Shown here: piece by piece, positions 7,917-15,840 of the stretch | How the letters are laid out: each line of letters begins with the position of its first letter | How positions within the stretch are numbered: the first letter of the stretch is position 1 | Assembly: GCA_041170585.1 (NCBI GenBank) | Contig: JBEDNN010000036.1 | Location: forward strand, 1 to 19,737 | DNA from: JBDLSY01 sp041170585 | GTDB taxonomy: Bacteria > Pseudomonadota > Gammaproteobacteria > Burkholderiales > Burkholderiaceae_C | Direction: 5' to 3' | DNA length: 19,737 bases | Position numbers and translations under genes: made by a program | Notes under the pieces: generated by a model | Databases searched by the model: none | What the model was told of the DNA's origin: nothing | What the model saw: the letters and a program-made list of their open reading frames with translations, nothing else

Positions 7917-8732
7917 TTAATCTAACAAAGCCAAGCCTTTAGCACGCGCATCAGCAGCTGCTAAAGCAGCGTGAAATGCCTGTGCGACTTGCCGTGTGTG
8001 TAGTATATCCATCGCCGCCGCAGTTGTGCCACCTTTGGAAGTGACTTGTTCACGTAAAGCAATTAAATCTTCACCTGATTGTGCTGCCAATGCTGCCGAT
8101 CCTTGTAGCGTTGCCAGTGCTAATTGTCTGGCTATACTAGGCGTTAATCCTAATTGAACACCTGCATCTAATAATGCTTGTGCAATATAAAACACATACG
8201 CTGGGCCGCTACCTGACAAAGCAGTGACTGCGTCTAACTGCATTTCTGTATCAACATAAACGGTTTGTCCAATACTGTGCATAATATCTTCTACTAATTT
8301 TTTATGAGCTAAAGTACATGACGGTGTTGCATATAAACCTGTAATGCCTTGGGCAATACGCGCTGGGGTATTGGGCATCGTTCTAATAATAGCAGAATGC
8401 CCACCTAAGGCTTCACTAATTTTTATAATAGAAACACCAGCCATAATACTAATAACAACGGTATTAGGTAATATTTTTCCGCACAATGATTTGGCAGCTT
8501 CACTAAATTGTTGCGGCTTAACGGCTAATATCAAAACATCTGCATTGATGTTTAATGGTTGAGCCGCATAATCCGTCTGCCAACGCAACAAAGTAGGCTG
8601 ATGTGGTTCGGCAACACTTAATGTATAACAACCCGAATGATACAAACCTTGTACAATAGCACTAGCCATATTTCCAGCACCTAAAAAAGCGACATTTAAT
8701 TTATTATCTAATACACTAATATTTTTTATCAT
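7917..8732 (-). CDS. proC: Pyrroline-5-carboxylate reductase
   Basis: A 271-residue NAD(P)H-dependent enzyme that performs the last step of proline synthesis. The N-terminal Rossmann fold has AFLGAGNMASAIVQGL (residues 15-30) and LILAVKPQQF. The C-terminal dimerisation domain carries the ProC signature ALSGSGPAYVFYIAQALLDAGVQLGL and the later EQVTSKGGTTAAAMDIL, which shape the active site. Length is normal. AAGGA lies 7 nt before the ATG, so the start is well supported. The Shine-Dalgarno directly abuts a threefold 11-bp repeat. In many betaproteobacteria proC sits next to a YggS-type PLP protein, but here it is alone. Confidence 0.97.
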   Translation of the reverse strand: MIKNISVLDNKLNVAFLGAGNMASAIVQGLYHSGCYTLSVAEPHQPTLLRWQTDYAAQPLNINADVLILAVKPQQFSEAAKSLCGKILPNTVVISIMAGVSIIKISEALGGHSAIIRTMPNTPARIAQGITGLYATPSCTLAHKKLVEDIMHSIGQTVYVDTEMQLDAVTALSGSGPAYVFYIAQALLDAGVQLGLTPSIARQLALATLQGSAALAAQSGEDLIALREQVTSKGGTTAAAMDILHTRQVAQAFHAALAAADARAKGLALLD

Positions 8733-8741
8733 ATATTTTTC

Positions 8742-8774
8742 CTTACAATACTCTTACAATACTCTTACAATATT
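8742..8774. repeat. 11-bp tandem repeat abutting the proC ribosome binding site
   Basis: CTTACAATACT at 8742-8752 and 8753-8763, and CTTACAATATT at 8764-8774. On the minus strand the copy nearest the gene ends in GTAAG, which forms the first part of the proC Shine-Dalgarno (AAGGA). Confidence 0.85.
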
Positions 8775-8793
8775 AATACCTAATACCTAATAC
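8775..8793. repeat. 7-bp tandem repeat in the proC leader
   Basis: AATACCT occurs twice and then partially a third time, directly beside the 11-bp repeat. Confidence 0.7.
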
Positions 8794-8811
8794 AGATTTC
8801 ATTAATATTTT

Positions 8812-8850
8812 TTTAATAATTATTTAATAATTATTTAATAATTATTTAAT
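8812..8850. repeat. 11-bp tandem repeat, three copies, upstream of proC
   Basis: TTTAATAATTA at 8812-8822, 8823-8833 and 8834-8844, then a partial copy. This is the third separate repeat cluster within the 193-bp scpA-proC spacer. Confidence 0.85.
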
Positions 8851-8925
8851 TTTAATAATGATATATATAATAAAATATTATTATAATATTTATCCTTATA
8901 AATATACTTATACTTATTAGTATAT

Positions 8926-9747
8926 TTATACTGCAATGGGTGTATAAGTCAATCTAACATAAATGGGTGCAAAAGCGACTGCTTGGGTTATATTCACTAA
9001 ACGCTCACGAGACAACTCTAGTAATGCTAAAAAACACACGACTAACATAGAAACCCCCTGTTGAATATCAAATAAATCTTTAAACTCAAAAAATGTACGT
9101 GTATTAAGCTGTTTTAAAATATGACTCATATACTCTCTTACTGATAAAGATTCACGAGTAATAACATGGTGTTGAATCAATTTAGCACGCCTCATTAAAT
9201 CGGCCCATGCTTGCGTTAGGTCAATAACACTTACATCAGGATACTGAACAGTAATAGTGTGTTCAGTATAAACGGATACACGCATAAAGTCTCGATCTAA
9301 TTGAGGTATTTGATTCAATAACTCGGCAGCTTGCTTAAACTGTTCATATTCAATTAAGCGTCTGACTAAATCGGCTCTAGGATCTTGTACTTCTGTTGTA
9401 TCTTTTAGAGGCGGTGGCAACAATGTACGCGATTTAATTTCAATTAAAACGGCTGCCATTAATAGATACTCACCCGCTAAATCTAGATTATGAGTACGTA
9501 TTTCATCAACATAACTTAAATACTGCTGAGTTAAGGCTGCCATTGGAATATCTAGTACATTAAAATTTTGTTTACGTATTAAGTATAATAATAAATCTAA
9601 TGGTCCTTCAAAAGCTTCTAAAAAAATAGCCAACGCCTCTGGCGGAATATATAAATCATGAGGCATTTTAAATAATGGTTCACCATAAAGGTGTGCCAAA
9701 GCAAGTACTTTATCAGTTTTAGAGTGAGTAGGTATCTCGATTGACAC
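8926..9747 (-). CDS. scpA: Segregation and condensation protein A (kleisin)
   Basis: A 273-residue kleisin that bridges SMC heads in chromosome condensation, working with ScpB. The N-terminal block PHDLYIPPEALAIFLEAFEGPLDLLLYLIRKQNFNVLDIPMAALTQQYL is the ScpA hallmark and matches the betaproteobacterial version closely. YLLMAAVLIEIKSRTLLPP and DPRADLVRRLIEYEQFK follow, then a C-terminal winged helix (FLALLELSRERLVNITQAVAFAPIYV). The chosen start is GTG at 9747. The next in-frame ATG (Met24) would cut off residues before the conserved core, so GTG is likely but not proven. The DUF3460 gene lies 62 bp upstream on the same strand, a pairing known in betaproteobacteria. Neither scpB nor smc is in the window. 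Confidence 0.94.
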   Translation of the reverse strand: MSIEIPTHSKTDKVLALAHLYGEPLFKMPHDLYIPPEALAIFLEAFEGPLDLLLYLIRKQNFNVLDIPMAALTQQYLSYVDEIRTHNLDLAGEYLLMAAVLIEIKSRTLLPPPLKDTTEVQDPRADLVRRLIEYEQFKQAAELLNQIPQLDRDFMRVSVYTEHTITVQYPDVSVIDLTQAWADLMRRAKLIQHHVITRESLSVREYMSHILKQLNTRTFFEFKDLFDIQQGVSMLVVCFLALLELSRERLVNITQAVAFAPIYVRLTYTPIAV

Positions 9748-9775
9748 AGTAGTTATTTTTAACGATTATTAAATT

Positions 9776-9801
9776 AAAAGTGATTATTAAAAGTGATTAT
9801 T
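9776..9801. repeat. 13-bp tandem repeat between DUF3460 and scpA
   Basis: AAAAGTGATTATT at 9776-9788 and 9789-9801, with a degenerate copy (AACGATTATTAAATT) before it. Confidence 0.8.
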
Positions 9802-9809
9802 AAAAATAT

Positions 9810-10022
9810 TTATTTTAATTTTTTATCAGGTATTGTTGCATATACATACGGTTTGTTAGGCACTTTATTGTTTTTATTTGATTGATTGGCTAAATCAGAT
9901 AAACTAACTAATTTATCCCACAGCAAAGCACGTCCGTCACGTTGCGATTGCTCTAGTTGAGGATTATTGGCTTTTAATGATTGAATAAATGCGGTTGCTT
10001 CAGAAATATAAGAACGATTCAT
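9810..10022 (-). CDS. DUF3460 family small protein
   Basis: A 70-residue cytoplasmic protein. FIQSLKANNPQLEQSQRDGRALLWDKL is the conserved core of DUF3460, and the end with KPYVYATIPD matches the family's PYVY tail. The family is almost confined to betaproteobacteria and is often found directly before scpA, as here. Its function is unknown. A role connected with ScpA is only suggested by the gene order. The ATG at 10022 follows a doubled 14-bp repeat by 2 nt, and no standard Shine-Dalgarno is present. Confidence 0.85.
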   Translation of the reverse strand: MNRSYISEATAFIQSLKANNPQLEQSQRDGRALLWDKLVSLSDLANQSNKNNKVPNKPYVYATIPDKKLK

Positions 10023-10024
10023 AG

Positions 10025-10052
10025 TATAGTATAAGGTATATAGTATAAGGTA
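10025..10052. repeat. 14-bp tandem repeat directly 5' of the DUF3460 start
   Basis: TATAGTATAAGGTA at 10025-10038 and 10039-10052, two perfect copies ending 2 nt before the ATG on the minus strand. It occupies the place of the ribosome binding site. Confidence 0.85.
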
Positions 10053-10147
10053 ATTTTTTAAAATATAATTTTTTATTATATATCTAACATATCTAAAATA
10101 TATTTAAAGTATATAATATATATTATATTATTAATATATTGTATTAA

Positions 10148-10684
10148 TCAATGACTCACTAAGGAGCGACGGCTATTTTCAAGTGCCGTAATAAGCAATA
10201 GTAATAATACTGAAGTAAGTGATACAAATGATATTAATGACCACTGTGGAATAAAAAGTCCTAAAATAGGTGCGTGTTCGGCACTACATAAACCGTCAGC
10301 ATAAAAAATACTGGGTAACCAATCCGCTAAATAAATTTTATTCAAAGCCGTTTCCAAAGGATCAATACCACAACTAATACTTGGGTTAGATTTAAGCCAT
10401 ATATGATAAGCAGCAATACCCGTCCCTATCATAGCACTGACCATAGCACAAAATACCGCTATCATTTGACGGCGTTTACGAGTAAATAATGCCCACCCAC
10501 AGAATATTGCTACCAGTATAAAAGCATAACGCTGCATAATACACAAAGGACATGGTGCTAAGTCATGATAATGTTGTAAATATAAAGCATAACTTAATAC
10601 TCCGATACAACTTAAAACACACAGTAGTAAGCCTAAAAAATTAAACTTAACAAAAAATTTAGTATTAGATGTATTATTTATCAT
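10148..10684 (-). CDS. dsbB: Disulfide bond formation protein B
   Basis: A 178-residue inner-membrane quinone reductase that reoxidises periplasmic DsbA. Four membrane helices are visible (about 13-35, 52-67, 74-92 and 142-170). The first periplasmic loop has the redox pair C45-C48 in LAPCPLCIMQRYAF. The second pair is C105 (SISCGIDP) and C133 (DGLCSAEH). All four catalytic cysteines are present, and the length is normal. It is divergent from the helicase-nuclease gene, with a 209-bp spacer between them that should hold both promoters. DsbA is not in the window. Confidence 0.96.
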   Translation of the reverse strand: MINNTSNTKFFVKFNFLGLLLCVLSCIGVLSYALYLQHYHDLAPCPLCIMQRYAFILVAIFCGWALFTRKRRQMIAVFCAMVSAMIGTGIAAYHIWLKSNPSISCGIDPLETALNKIYLADWLPSIFYADGLCSAEHAPILGLFIPQWSLISFVSLTSVLLLLLITALENSRRSLVSH

Positions 10685-10730
10685 AATGTCAGCTTAATGA
10701 GATTTAATTAATAAATTTATTAACTTTACT

Positions 10731-10754
10731 GCTTTATTGCTTTGTTGCTTTATT
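10731..10754. repeat. 8-bp tandem repeat in the dsbB/helicase divergent spacer
   Basis: GCTTTATT, GCTTTGTT and GCTTTATT follow each other without gaps. Confidence 0.75.
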
Positions 10755-10794
10755 ATTTTTAAAAACAAAGCTATTGTACAAAACAAGCAATGCG

Positions 10795-10822
10795 AAATAT
10801 ACAATAACAAATATACAATAAG
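10795..10822. repeat. 14-bp tandem repeat in the dsbB/helicase divergent spacer
   Basis: AAATATACAATAAC (10795-10808) is followed directly by AAATATACAATAAG (10809-10822). It lies upstream of the helicase-nuclease gene, in its likely promoter region. Confidence 0.8.
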
Positions 10823-10893
10823 AAACACGTAATCATACCGTTTTACTCAAAGAATAACCAAATACTGTAAGCTATATTTTATCAAATATAACA

Positions 10894-13800
10894 ATGAACC
10901 ACTTAAAAAATTTAAGCAATGAACAACATGTCCCTTTTAGTGCTAATGGTAACGCTATTTCTGAAGAAGCATTTCAACAGTTAGCACTTAATATAGAACA
11001 AAATGTGGTCATTGAAGCGTGTGCAGGCAGCGGTAAAACATGGTTGTTAGTTGCACGTTTATTAAAATTACTGTTAAAAGGTATTGACCCTAAACACATT
11101 GTAGCCATTACGTTTACGCGTAAAGCAGCCCAAGAAATGAAAACTCGCTTGGCTGATATGTTAGACACGCTTCAAGCGACTGTGCAACTTAGTAATGTAA
11201 ACAATTTAATTACAAACAATTTAACTGACAATGCTGGTACTATCAAAGAAGGGAAAATACTTTTAAGTGTCCTAAATTACCCTCTAAACGATACAAACAG
11301 TCAATTGATTCAAACTATTTGGGAACGTTGTTCTCAACAAGGTAATTGGCCTGCAATCGTAACATTTCATGAGTGGTTTGGCGAACTACGTAACAATGCA
11401 CCCTTAAGTAGTTTAGCCAGTGCAGGTTCAGTTTTAAACGATGATATTAAAGTGTTAAAACAACAGGCATGGCAACAATTTTGGGGCGACACACAACACA
11501 ACCCATCTTTAAAAAATTCTATGCAATTAAGTATTACAACATTGGGTTTAAGGCATTTTGAAACCACCTTAGAATCAATGTTAGAACGCCGTGCAGAATG
11601 GTGGGTATATGCTGAAACGCTTTTTGCTGATTCAATCCCCCCCAATAAACAAACAGACGAAAATACACAATCACAAGAAAATTCTATATACAGTGTAGCC
11701 AATGCACCATTTTTAGCAAAAGCAGCCCATGAAAAATTTGTTGCCATATTAAATTTACCTAATTTATTTGAATTACAACAAATTTTTAATGAACTCGTAC
11801 CTAAAATTAAAGATGTTATTGCAATATACAGTAGTAGTAAAAAGGCTACGCTTACGTTGCGTACTCAAGCATTAATAAACGCTTTAGACAAGGCTACACA
11901 TTTAACTAATCAGTTGAGTAATTTGAGTGAAAAAACTACCAATACTGTATCTAATCAATCATCTCAATCATCTCAATCGCCTCAACTATTTACGCTATTA
12001 AAAAAAATAGTACGCACTTTTTTAAAAGCTTTGTCTACAGACAAAGGGGTTATGAGTAAAATTTATTTTACAGACTTAGATAAAGCCGTTAAAAACCATC
12101 ATAAATATGGCAATGCTGACTTATTTGTATCTGACGTTGAAGATTTATACACACGACTAACAAAAATTAATGATTATTTACTCATCATTGAAAGTTTACC
12201 GACACACGCACACTTGCTACATTGCGGGGCTCACTGGCTCGCCAGCTATCAAATTTTAAAACAAACACAAGGGATTATTGATTTTACTGATTTAGAATTA
12301 GATGCCCTAAATTTACTACGCGTACAACACAGTAACACACCTGTAGCATCGCTTTTACAGTTAGGTTTAACTGTACAACACTTATTATTAGATGAGTTTC
12401 AAGACACTAATCCCGTACAGTGGCAGGCTTTACAGGCTTTCTTAATACCATTATTAGAGGAGACTCAAGCAGGCGGACAAGCCAGCAGTGTATTTATTGT
12501 AGGAGACCCCAAACAAAGTATTTATCAATTTCGTCGTGCTGATCCACGCTTGTTTACCCATGTTAAAACAATTCTAAATCAACGGTTTAACGCTGTTTTG
12601 CTTAAAACACAACGTACACGCCGTAATGCTCAACATATTAATGATTGGATTAATACTGTTTTTGTTGAACATTCCACTGATAATAATCGTCTTAATCAAG
12701 AAGATGACCCACCATTATTTTCAACTCAATTTACTTTAAGCCCATCAATCGGTATCATTAATTTGTTGCCTGTATTATCAAAACCAAAAAAAGACAATCC
12801 TATAAAAAATAGTGATAAATTAGATATATTAAATACATTAGATACATTAGATACATTAGTATTAGATACATTAAATGTATCCAATACTGAAACCATTAAC
12901 TGTCAATCACCCGCTATTTTAGAAGCACAACAAGTATTAAACACCTTAAAACACTGGAAAGCACGCAATCCAAGTTTACCTTGGTCTCAAGCAATGGTAT
13001 TATCGCGTAAACGTGAACCATTGACTATCATTGCCCAACTATTAAGACAAGCAGGTATTGATTACATCAGCGCAGACAAAGGTGGCTTTTTTAGTTTGCC
13101 AGAAATAACAGATGTTATGGCAATATTAAGCGCACTGGCTAACCCACGCGATGAATTGTCGGTATTGAATGCCTTGCGTAGCCCTATTTTTGCTCTGACT
13201 GATACGCAATTAAGTGAATTATTAGAATGGCGTAGTACCTTACCTTCTTTATTAAACCAAGCACCCACAGAGGATTGGCTGGGTTTAGGGCAAATCAACA
13301 CACCTTGGGCAATACATATCCTGCAATGGCTTACATCATGGCAGATGTTGTGTAACCGCTTGCCTATGCACGATGCTTTAGATGTTTTACTACACCAAGG
13401 GCAGTGGTTAGAGCGACTATCTGTTGCCTATCCTGAACGTGCTAGCAGTATTCATGGACACTTAGCACAATTATTACAAATAGCTTTAAATGTTGATCAA
13501 GGGCGCTACCCTAGTTTAGGTCGCTTTGTTCAAGCGATTAGTGAACTTAAACTAATTGATACAACAGCAGCACAATCTGTTTTGCACACAAACGCAGTTC
13601 GTTTATCCACAATTCACGGGGCAAAAGGTTTAGAGGCTGATTGTGTGTGCATCATAGATTTATACTCTGCTGATTCACATTCAAATCAATCAACTAATAT
13701 ACTGTTAGACTGGCTACCTGAACAAAAATACCCTAATTTATTTGCCTTGCAACTTTTACAAGATGGCGTATTGTCTCATTGTCCTAATTTAGCAGAATTA

Positions 13801-14691
13801 ATTTACCAGCAAAATCAAGCACAAAAAACGGAACGCGATACCGTGTTATATGTTGCAATGACTCGTGCAGTTAATGAATTATGGTGTAGTGCGCATTATA
13901 AAAAAAATGTTCGTTCTGTGTATGAACGCTTAGGTAAAGCATACACACACATTCAAGCTCAATTAAACTCTACAGAATTAATGGATACAGATATACCCGC
14001 TATACCGATTATTAACGCTACTAAGATTGATAACTCTATTTTAATACCCTTAAGTGAACATATAGCACCCACTGTATTATTGCCTGCGACTAAACTGTAT
14101 GATGAAGCCATGCATCATCAAGCATTAGGAACATTAATGCATCATTTTTTTGAACACACACTACGCTATAAAACATTACCCAATACACACACTGTATATC
14201 AATGGGCTATTGCTTTAAATATTGAACTGAATGCAGCAGAACATTTATCAAAGCAGTGTATAAAAATGATAAATCATACGCAATTATTACAATTATGCTC
14301 ACCTTCTATTACACATTTAGCGATAGAAGAGAGTATCTATCTTGCTGAAAATAAAAATACTGTTTTACGCCCTGATATAGTCGCTTATTTTTATCAACCC
14401 ACAACCATTTTAGACGCATCAAATAGTTCATCAAATCATTATTTAAGTGCTTGGATAATTGATTTTAAATTAAATTTTGATGCCAGTGATAATGAAACAG
14501 TGGCACAAGAATACGCCGCACAATTACTACAATATTCACAAGCATTACAATTGGCTAATATTCATTGTATACAGTGCTATTTATTAACTTTATCGGGTGA
14601 GTGCTGGCAATTAACTGATAAAGGCACATCTAACGACCCTAAGCACTCATGGCACAGAGTTGATTTTCCATGGGTTCAACCAGCAATGTAA
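10894..14691 (+). CDS. AddA/RecB-like UvrD-family helicase-nuclease
   Basis: A 1265-residue SF1A helicase with a C-terminal nuclease, of the type that processes double-strand breaks before RecA loading. Motifs are in order: Walker A ACAGSGKT (44-49), AITFTRKAAQEMK (Ia), DEFQDTNPVQW (500-505, motif II), VGDPKQSIYQFRRADPR (from 537, III), STIHGAKGLE (908-912, V) and LYVAMTRAVNELW (987-992, VI). The PD-(D/E)XK nuclease is intact by eye: D1161 in RPDIVAY, D1190 and K1192 in IIDFKLN, and QLLQYSQAL (from 1210). It is the only plus-strand gene. An AddB-type partner is not adjacent, although related genes are usually paired. Two low-complexity stretches (about 355-363 and 643-662) come from 9-bp tandem repeats. 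No clear Shine-Dalgarno precedes the ATG. Confidence 0.92.
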   Translation: MNHLKNLSNEQHVPFSANGNAISEEAFQQLALNIEQNVVIEACAGSGKTWLLVARLLKLLLKGIDPKHIVAITFTRKAAQEMKTRLADMLDTLQATVQLSNVNNLITNNLTDNAGTIKEGKILLSVLNYPLNDTNSQLIQTIWERCSQQGNWPAIVTFHEWFGELRNNAPLSSLASAGSVLNDDIKVLKQQAWQQFWGDTQHNPSLKNSMQLSITTLGLRHFETTLESMLERRAEWWVYAETLFADSIPPNKQTDENTQSQENSIYSVANAPFLAKAAHEKFVAILNLPNLFELQQIFNELVPKIKDVIAIYSSSKKATLTLRTQALINALDKATHLTNQLSNLSEKTTNTVSNQSSQSSQSPQLFTLLKKIVRTFLKALSTDKGVMSKIYFTDLDKAVKNHHKYGNADLFVSDVEDLYTRLTKINDYLLIIESLPTHAHLLHCGAHWLASYQILKQTQGIIDFTDLELDALNLLRVQHSNTPVASLLQLGLTVQHLLLDEFQDTNPVQWQALQAFLIPLLEETQAGGQASSVFIVGDPKQSIYQFRRADPRLFTHVKTILNQRFNAVLLKTQRTRRNAQHINDWINTVFVEHSTDNNRLNQEDDPPLFSTQFTLSPSIGIINLLPVLSKPKKDNPIKNSDKLDILNTLDTLDTLVLDTLNVSNTETINCQSPAILEAQQVLNTLKHWKARNPSLPWSQAMVLSRKREPLTIIAQLLRQAGIDYISADKGGFFSLPEITDVMAILSALANPRDELSVLNALRSPIFALTDTQLSELLEWRSTLPSLLNQAPTEDWLGLGQINTPWAIHILQWLTSWQMLCNRLPMHDALDVLLHQGQWLERLSVAYPERASSIHGHLAQLLQIALNVDQGRYPSLGRFVQAISELKLIDTTAAQSVLHTNAVRLSTIHGAKGLEADCVCIIDLYSADSHSNQSTNILLDWLPEQKYPNLFALQLLQDGVLSHCPNLAELIYQQNQAQKTERDTVLYVAMTRAVNELWCSAHYKKNVRSVYERLGKAYTHIQAQLNSTELMDTDIPAIPIINATKIDNSILIPLSEHIAPTVLLPATKLYDEAMHHQALGTLMHHFFEHTLRYKTLPNTHTVYQWAIALNIELNAAEHLSKQCIKMINHTQLLQLCSPSITHLAIEESIYLAENKNTVLRPDIVAYFYQPTTILDASNSSSNHYLSAWIIDFKLNFDASDNETVAQEYAAQLLQYSQALQLANIHCIQCYLLTLSGECWQLTDKGTSNDPKHSWHRVDFPWVQPAM
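11956..11982 (+). repeat. In-frame 9-bp tandem repeat inside the helicase gene
   Basis: CAATCATCT, CAATCATCT and CAATCGCCT encode QSS-QSS-QSP. The unit is a multiple of three, so the reading frame is kept. The site is a linker between conserved helicase motifs. Confidence 0.85.
12820..12879 (+). repeat. In-frame 9-bp tandem repeat (LDT repeats) inside the helicase gene
   Basis: Units TTAGATATA, TTAAATACA, TTAGATACA, TTAGATACA, a 6-bp TTAGTA, TTAGATACA and TTAAATGTA encode LDI-LNT-LDT-LDT-LV-LDT-LNV. The stretch is in frame, between the motif III region and the later conserved helicase region. Confidence 0.88.
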
Positions 14692-14693
14692 AC

Positions 14694-14762
14694 AGGTATT
14701 AGGTATTAGTTTATTACTTTATTACTTAAGGAATACTATTTACTATTTATTATTTATTATTT
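14694..14762. repeat. Three consecutive short tandem repeats after the helicase gene
   Basis: AGGTATT twice (14694-14707), TTATTACT twice (14711-14726), and a 7-bp unit four times (ACTATTT, ACTATTT, ATTATTT, ATTATTT at 14735-14762). They start right after the stop codon and end before the restriction-modification cassette. Confidence 0.8.
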
Positions 14763-14841
14763 ACTGCTTACTTTAAATGTTTGTCTAAGATGTCAAATAT
14801 GTTTTTTGTCATAAATTTTGTAAAAAATCAAAAAATAATAT

Positions 14842-15840
14842 TTATGGTTTCTCTAAAATATGCAAATATTCGGTTGTTGAGTTTGCTGTATGATTTCTAT
14901 TTTCTTCTTTATCTGCTTTAAAACGCTGATAATTGGTTGTGAACAAATCGTATTTTCCGTATTTTAATAAGATTGTTCTTATTTCATTTTCGCTCATCAA
15001 ACCTTCATTGTTATAACTCAAAAATGTATATTTAAACTCTGCGTTTTTAATCAACTCCTCAAATGATTTTGCCACGAAATTTTTACTGCAAAAATTAGAC
15101 CTTTTATATGTACGAAGTCCTGTTTTACCTTTCGGTGTAAAAATATCATATTTTGCAATAGTATTCAATAAATGATAATTTGCTCCGTATTGTCTTGCAT
15201 TGTAAGGCGGATCAAGATATAAAATATCGCCATTTATTTTTTTTATAAGTTCATTACTGTCTGCATTAAATACTTTATGGTCGTTATCATTCAAGGTAAA
15301 AAGTGCAGGTGTAATAGTCATTTCTCTTTGTGCAGATTTTTTTATGTGTTTCAAAAAAGCACCATAAACTGATGCGGTATTAGCCACTTTATCAGCACTT
15401 TCTAAAAGCGAAGTTAGCAGAAAATAATATTGATTGTCGGTTATTTGTTTTTCAGTTTTCCAATCTTCAATTTTTTGCCTAACAGAATCAATTTTTTGTC
15501 CGTTTTTTTCAGAAAAATAAAGCCTTTGTGATTTTCCATTTTCCGAATATTCTTCAAAAATAAAACCTTTAACGCCTTTTAAATTATTGAGTTCATCTAT
15601 TAAGTTTTGATAATCAAAAGTACAATGATTTTCTATATAATTTTTATTGAGTACAAAACTGTAATATTCAATATCATTGCTGATTATTTGTTTTACTTCT
15701 GTTTTAAAATTTCTGCCAACAATACCTGTACCTGCAAACAAATCGCAAAAAGTTTTATCAGACAAATTTTCTCCAGCAACCGAATACACAGATTGTTTGA
15801 TAAAATTAGATAGTTTTTGTTTTGAGCCTATGTAATTCAT
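14842..15840 (-). CDS. D12-class N6-adenine DNA methyltransferase (probable M.NlaIII/M.HpyI-like)
   Basis: A 332-residue adenine-N6 methyltransferase of the MethyltransfD12 family. NYIGSKQKL (2-10) is the N-terminal AdoMet-contact motif. DLFAGTGIVG (33-42) is motif I, and DPPYNARQYG (from 210) is the catalytic motif IV. The order I before IV is that of Dam-like and NlaIII-like enzymes. Its ATG overlaps the stop of the HNH endonuclease gene by ATGA, so it is translated after it. The endonuclease-then-methylase order recalls iceA-hpyIM in Helicobacter, and I recognise the N-terminus as similar to the CATG methylases of that group. The recognition sequence CATG is therefore a guess from resemblance. 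It should protect the host DNA from the neighbouring endonuclease. The gene appears complete. Confidence 0.9.
   Translation of the reverse strand: MNYIGSKQKLSNFIKQSVYSVAGENLSDKTFCDLFAGTGIVGRNFKTEVKQIISNDIEYYSFVLNKNYIENHCTFDYQNLIDELNNLKGVKGFIFEEYSENGKSQRLYFSEKNGQKIDSVRQKIEDWKTEKQITDNQYYFLLTSLLESADKVANTASVYGAFLKHIKKSAQREMTITPALFTLNDNDHKVFNADSNELIKKINGDILYLDPPYNARQYGANYHLLNTIAKYDIFTPKGKTGLRTYKRSNFCSKNFVAKSFEELIKNAEFKYTFLSYNNEGLMSENEIRTILLKYGKYDLFTTNYQRFKADKEENRNHTANSTTEYLHILEKP

Noticed and set aside
8742..8850. Repeat clusters before proC as a CRISPR array or an origin with iterons
   Set aside because: Units are only 7-11 bp with no spacers between them, each cluster has a different unit, and no cas, rep or dnaA gene is near.
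11367..11747. 126-codon minus-strand frame inside the helicase gene
   Set aside because: Antisense shadow of the helicase; the sense frame holds conserved family sequence and the antisense product is not recognisable.
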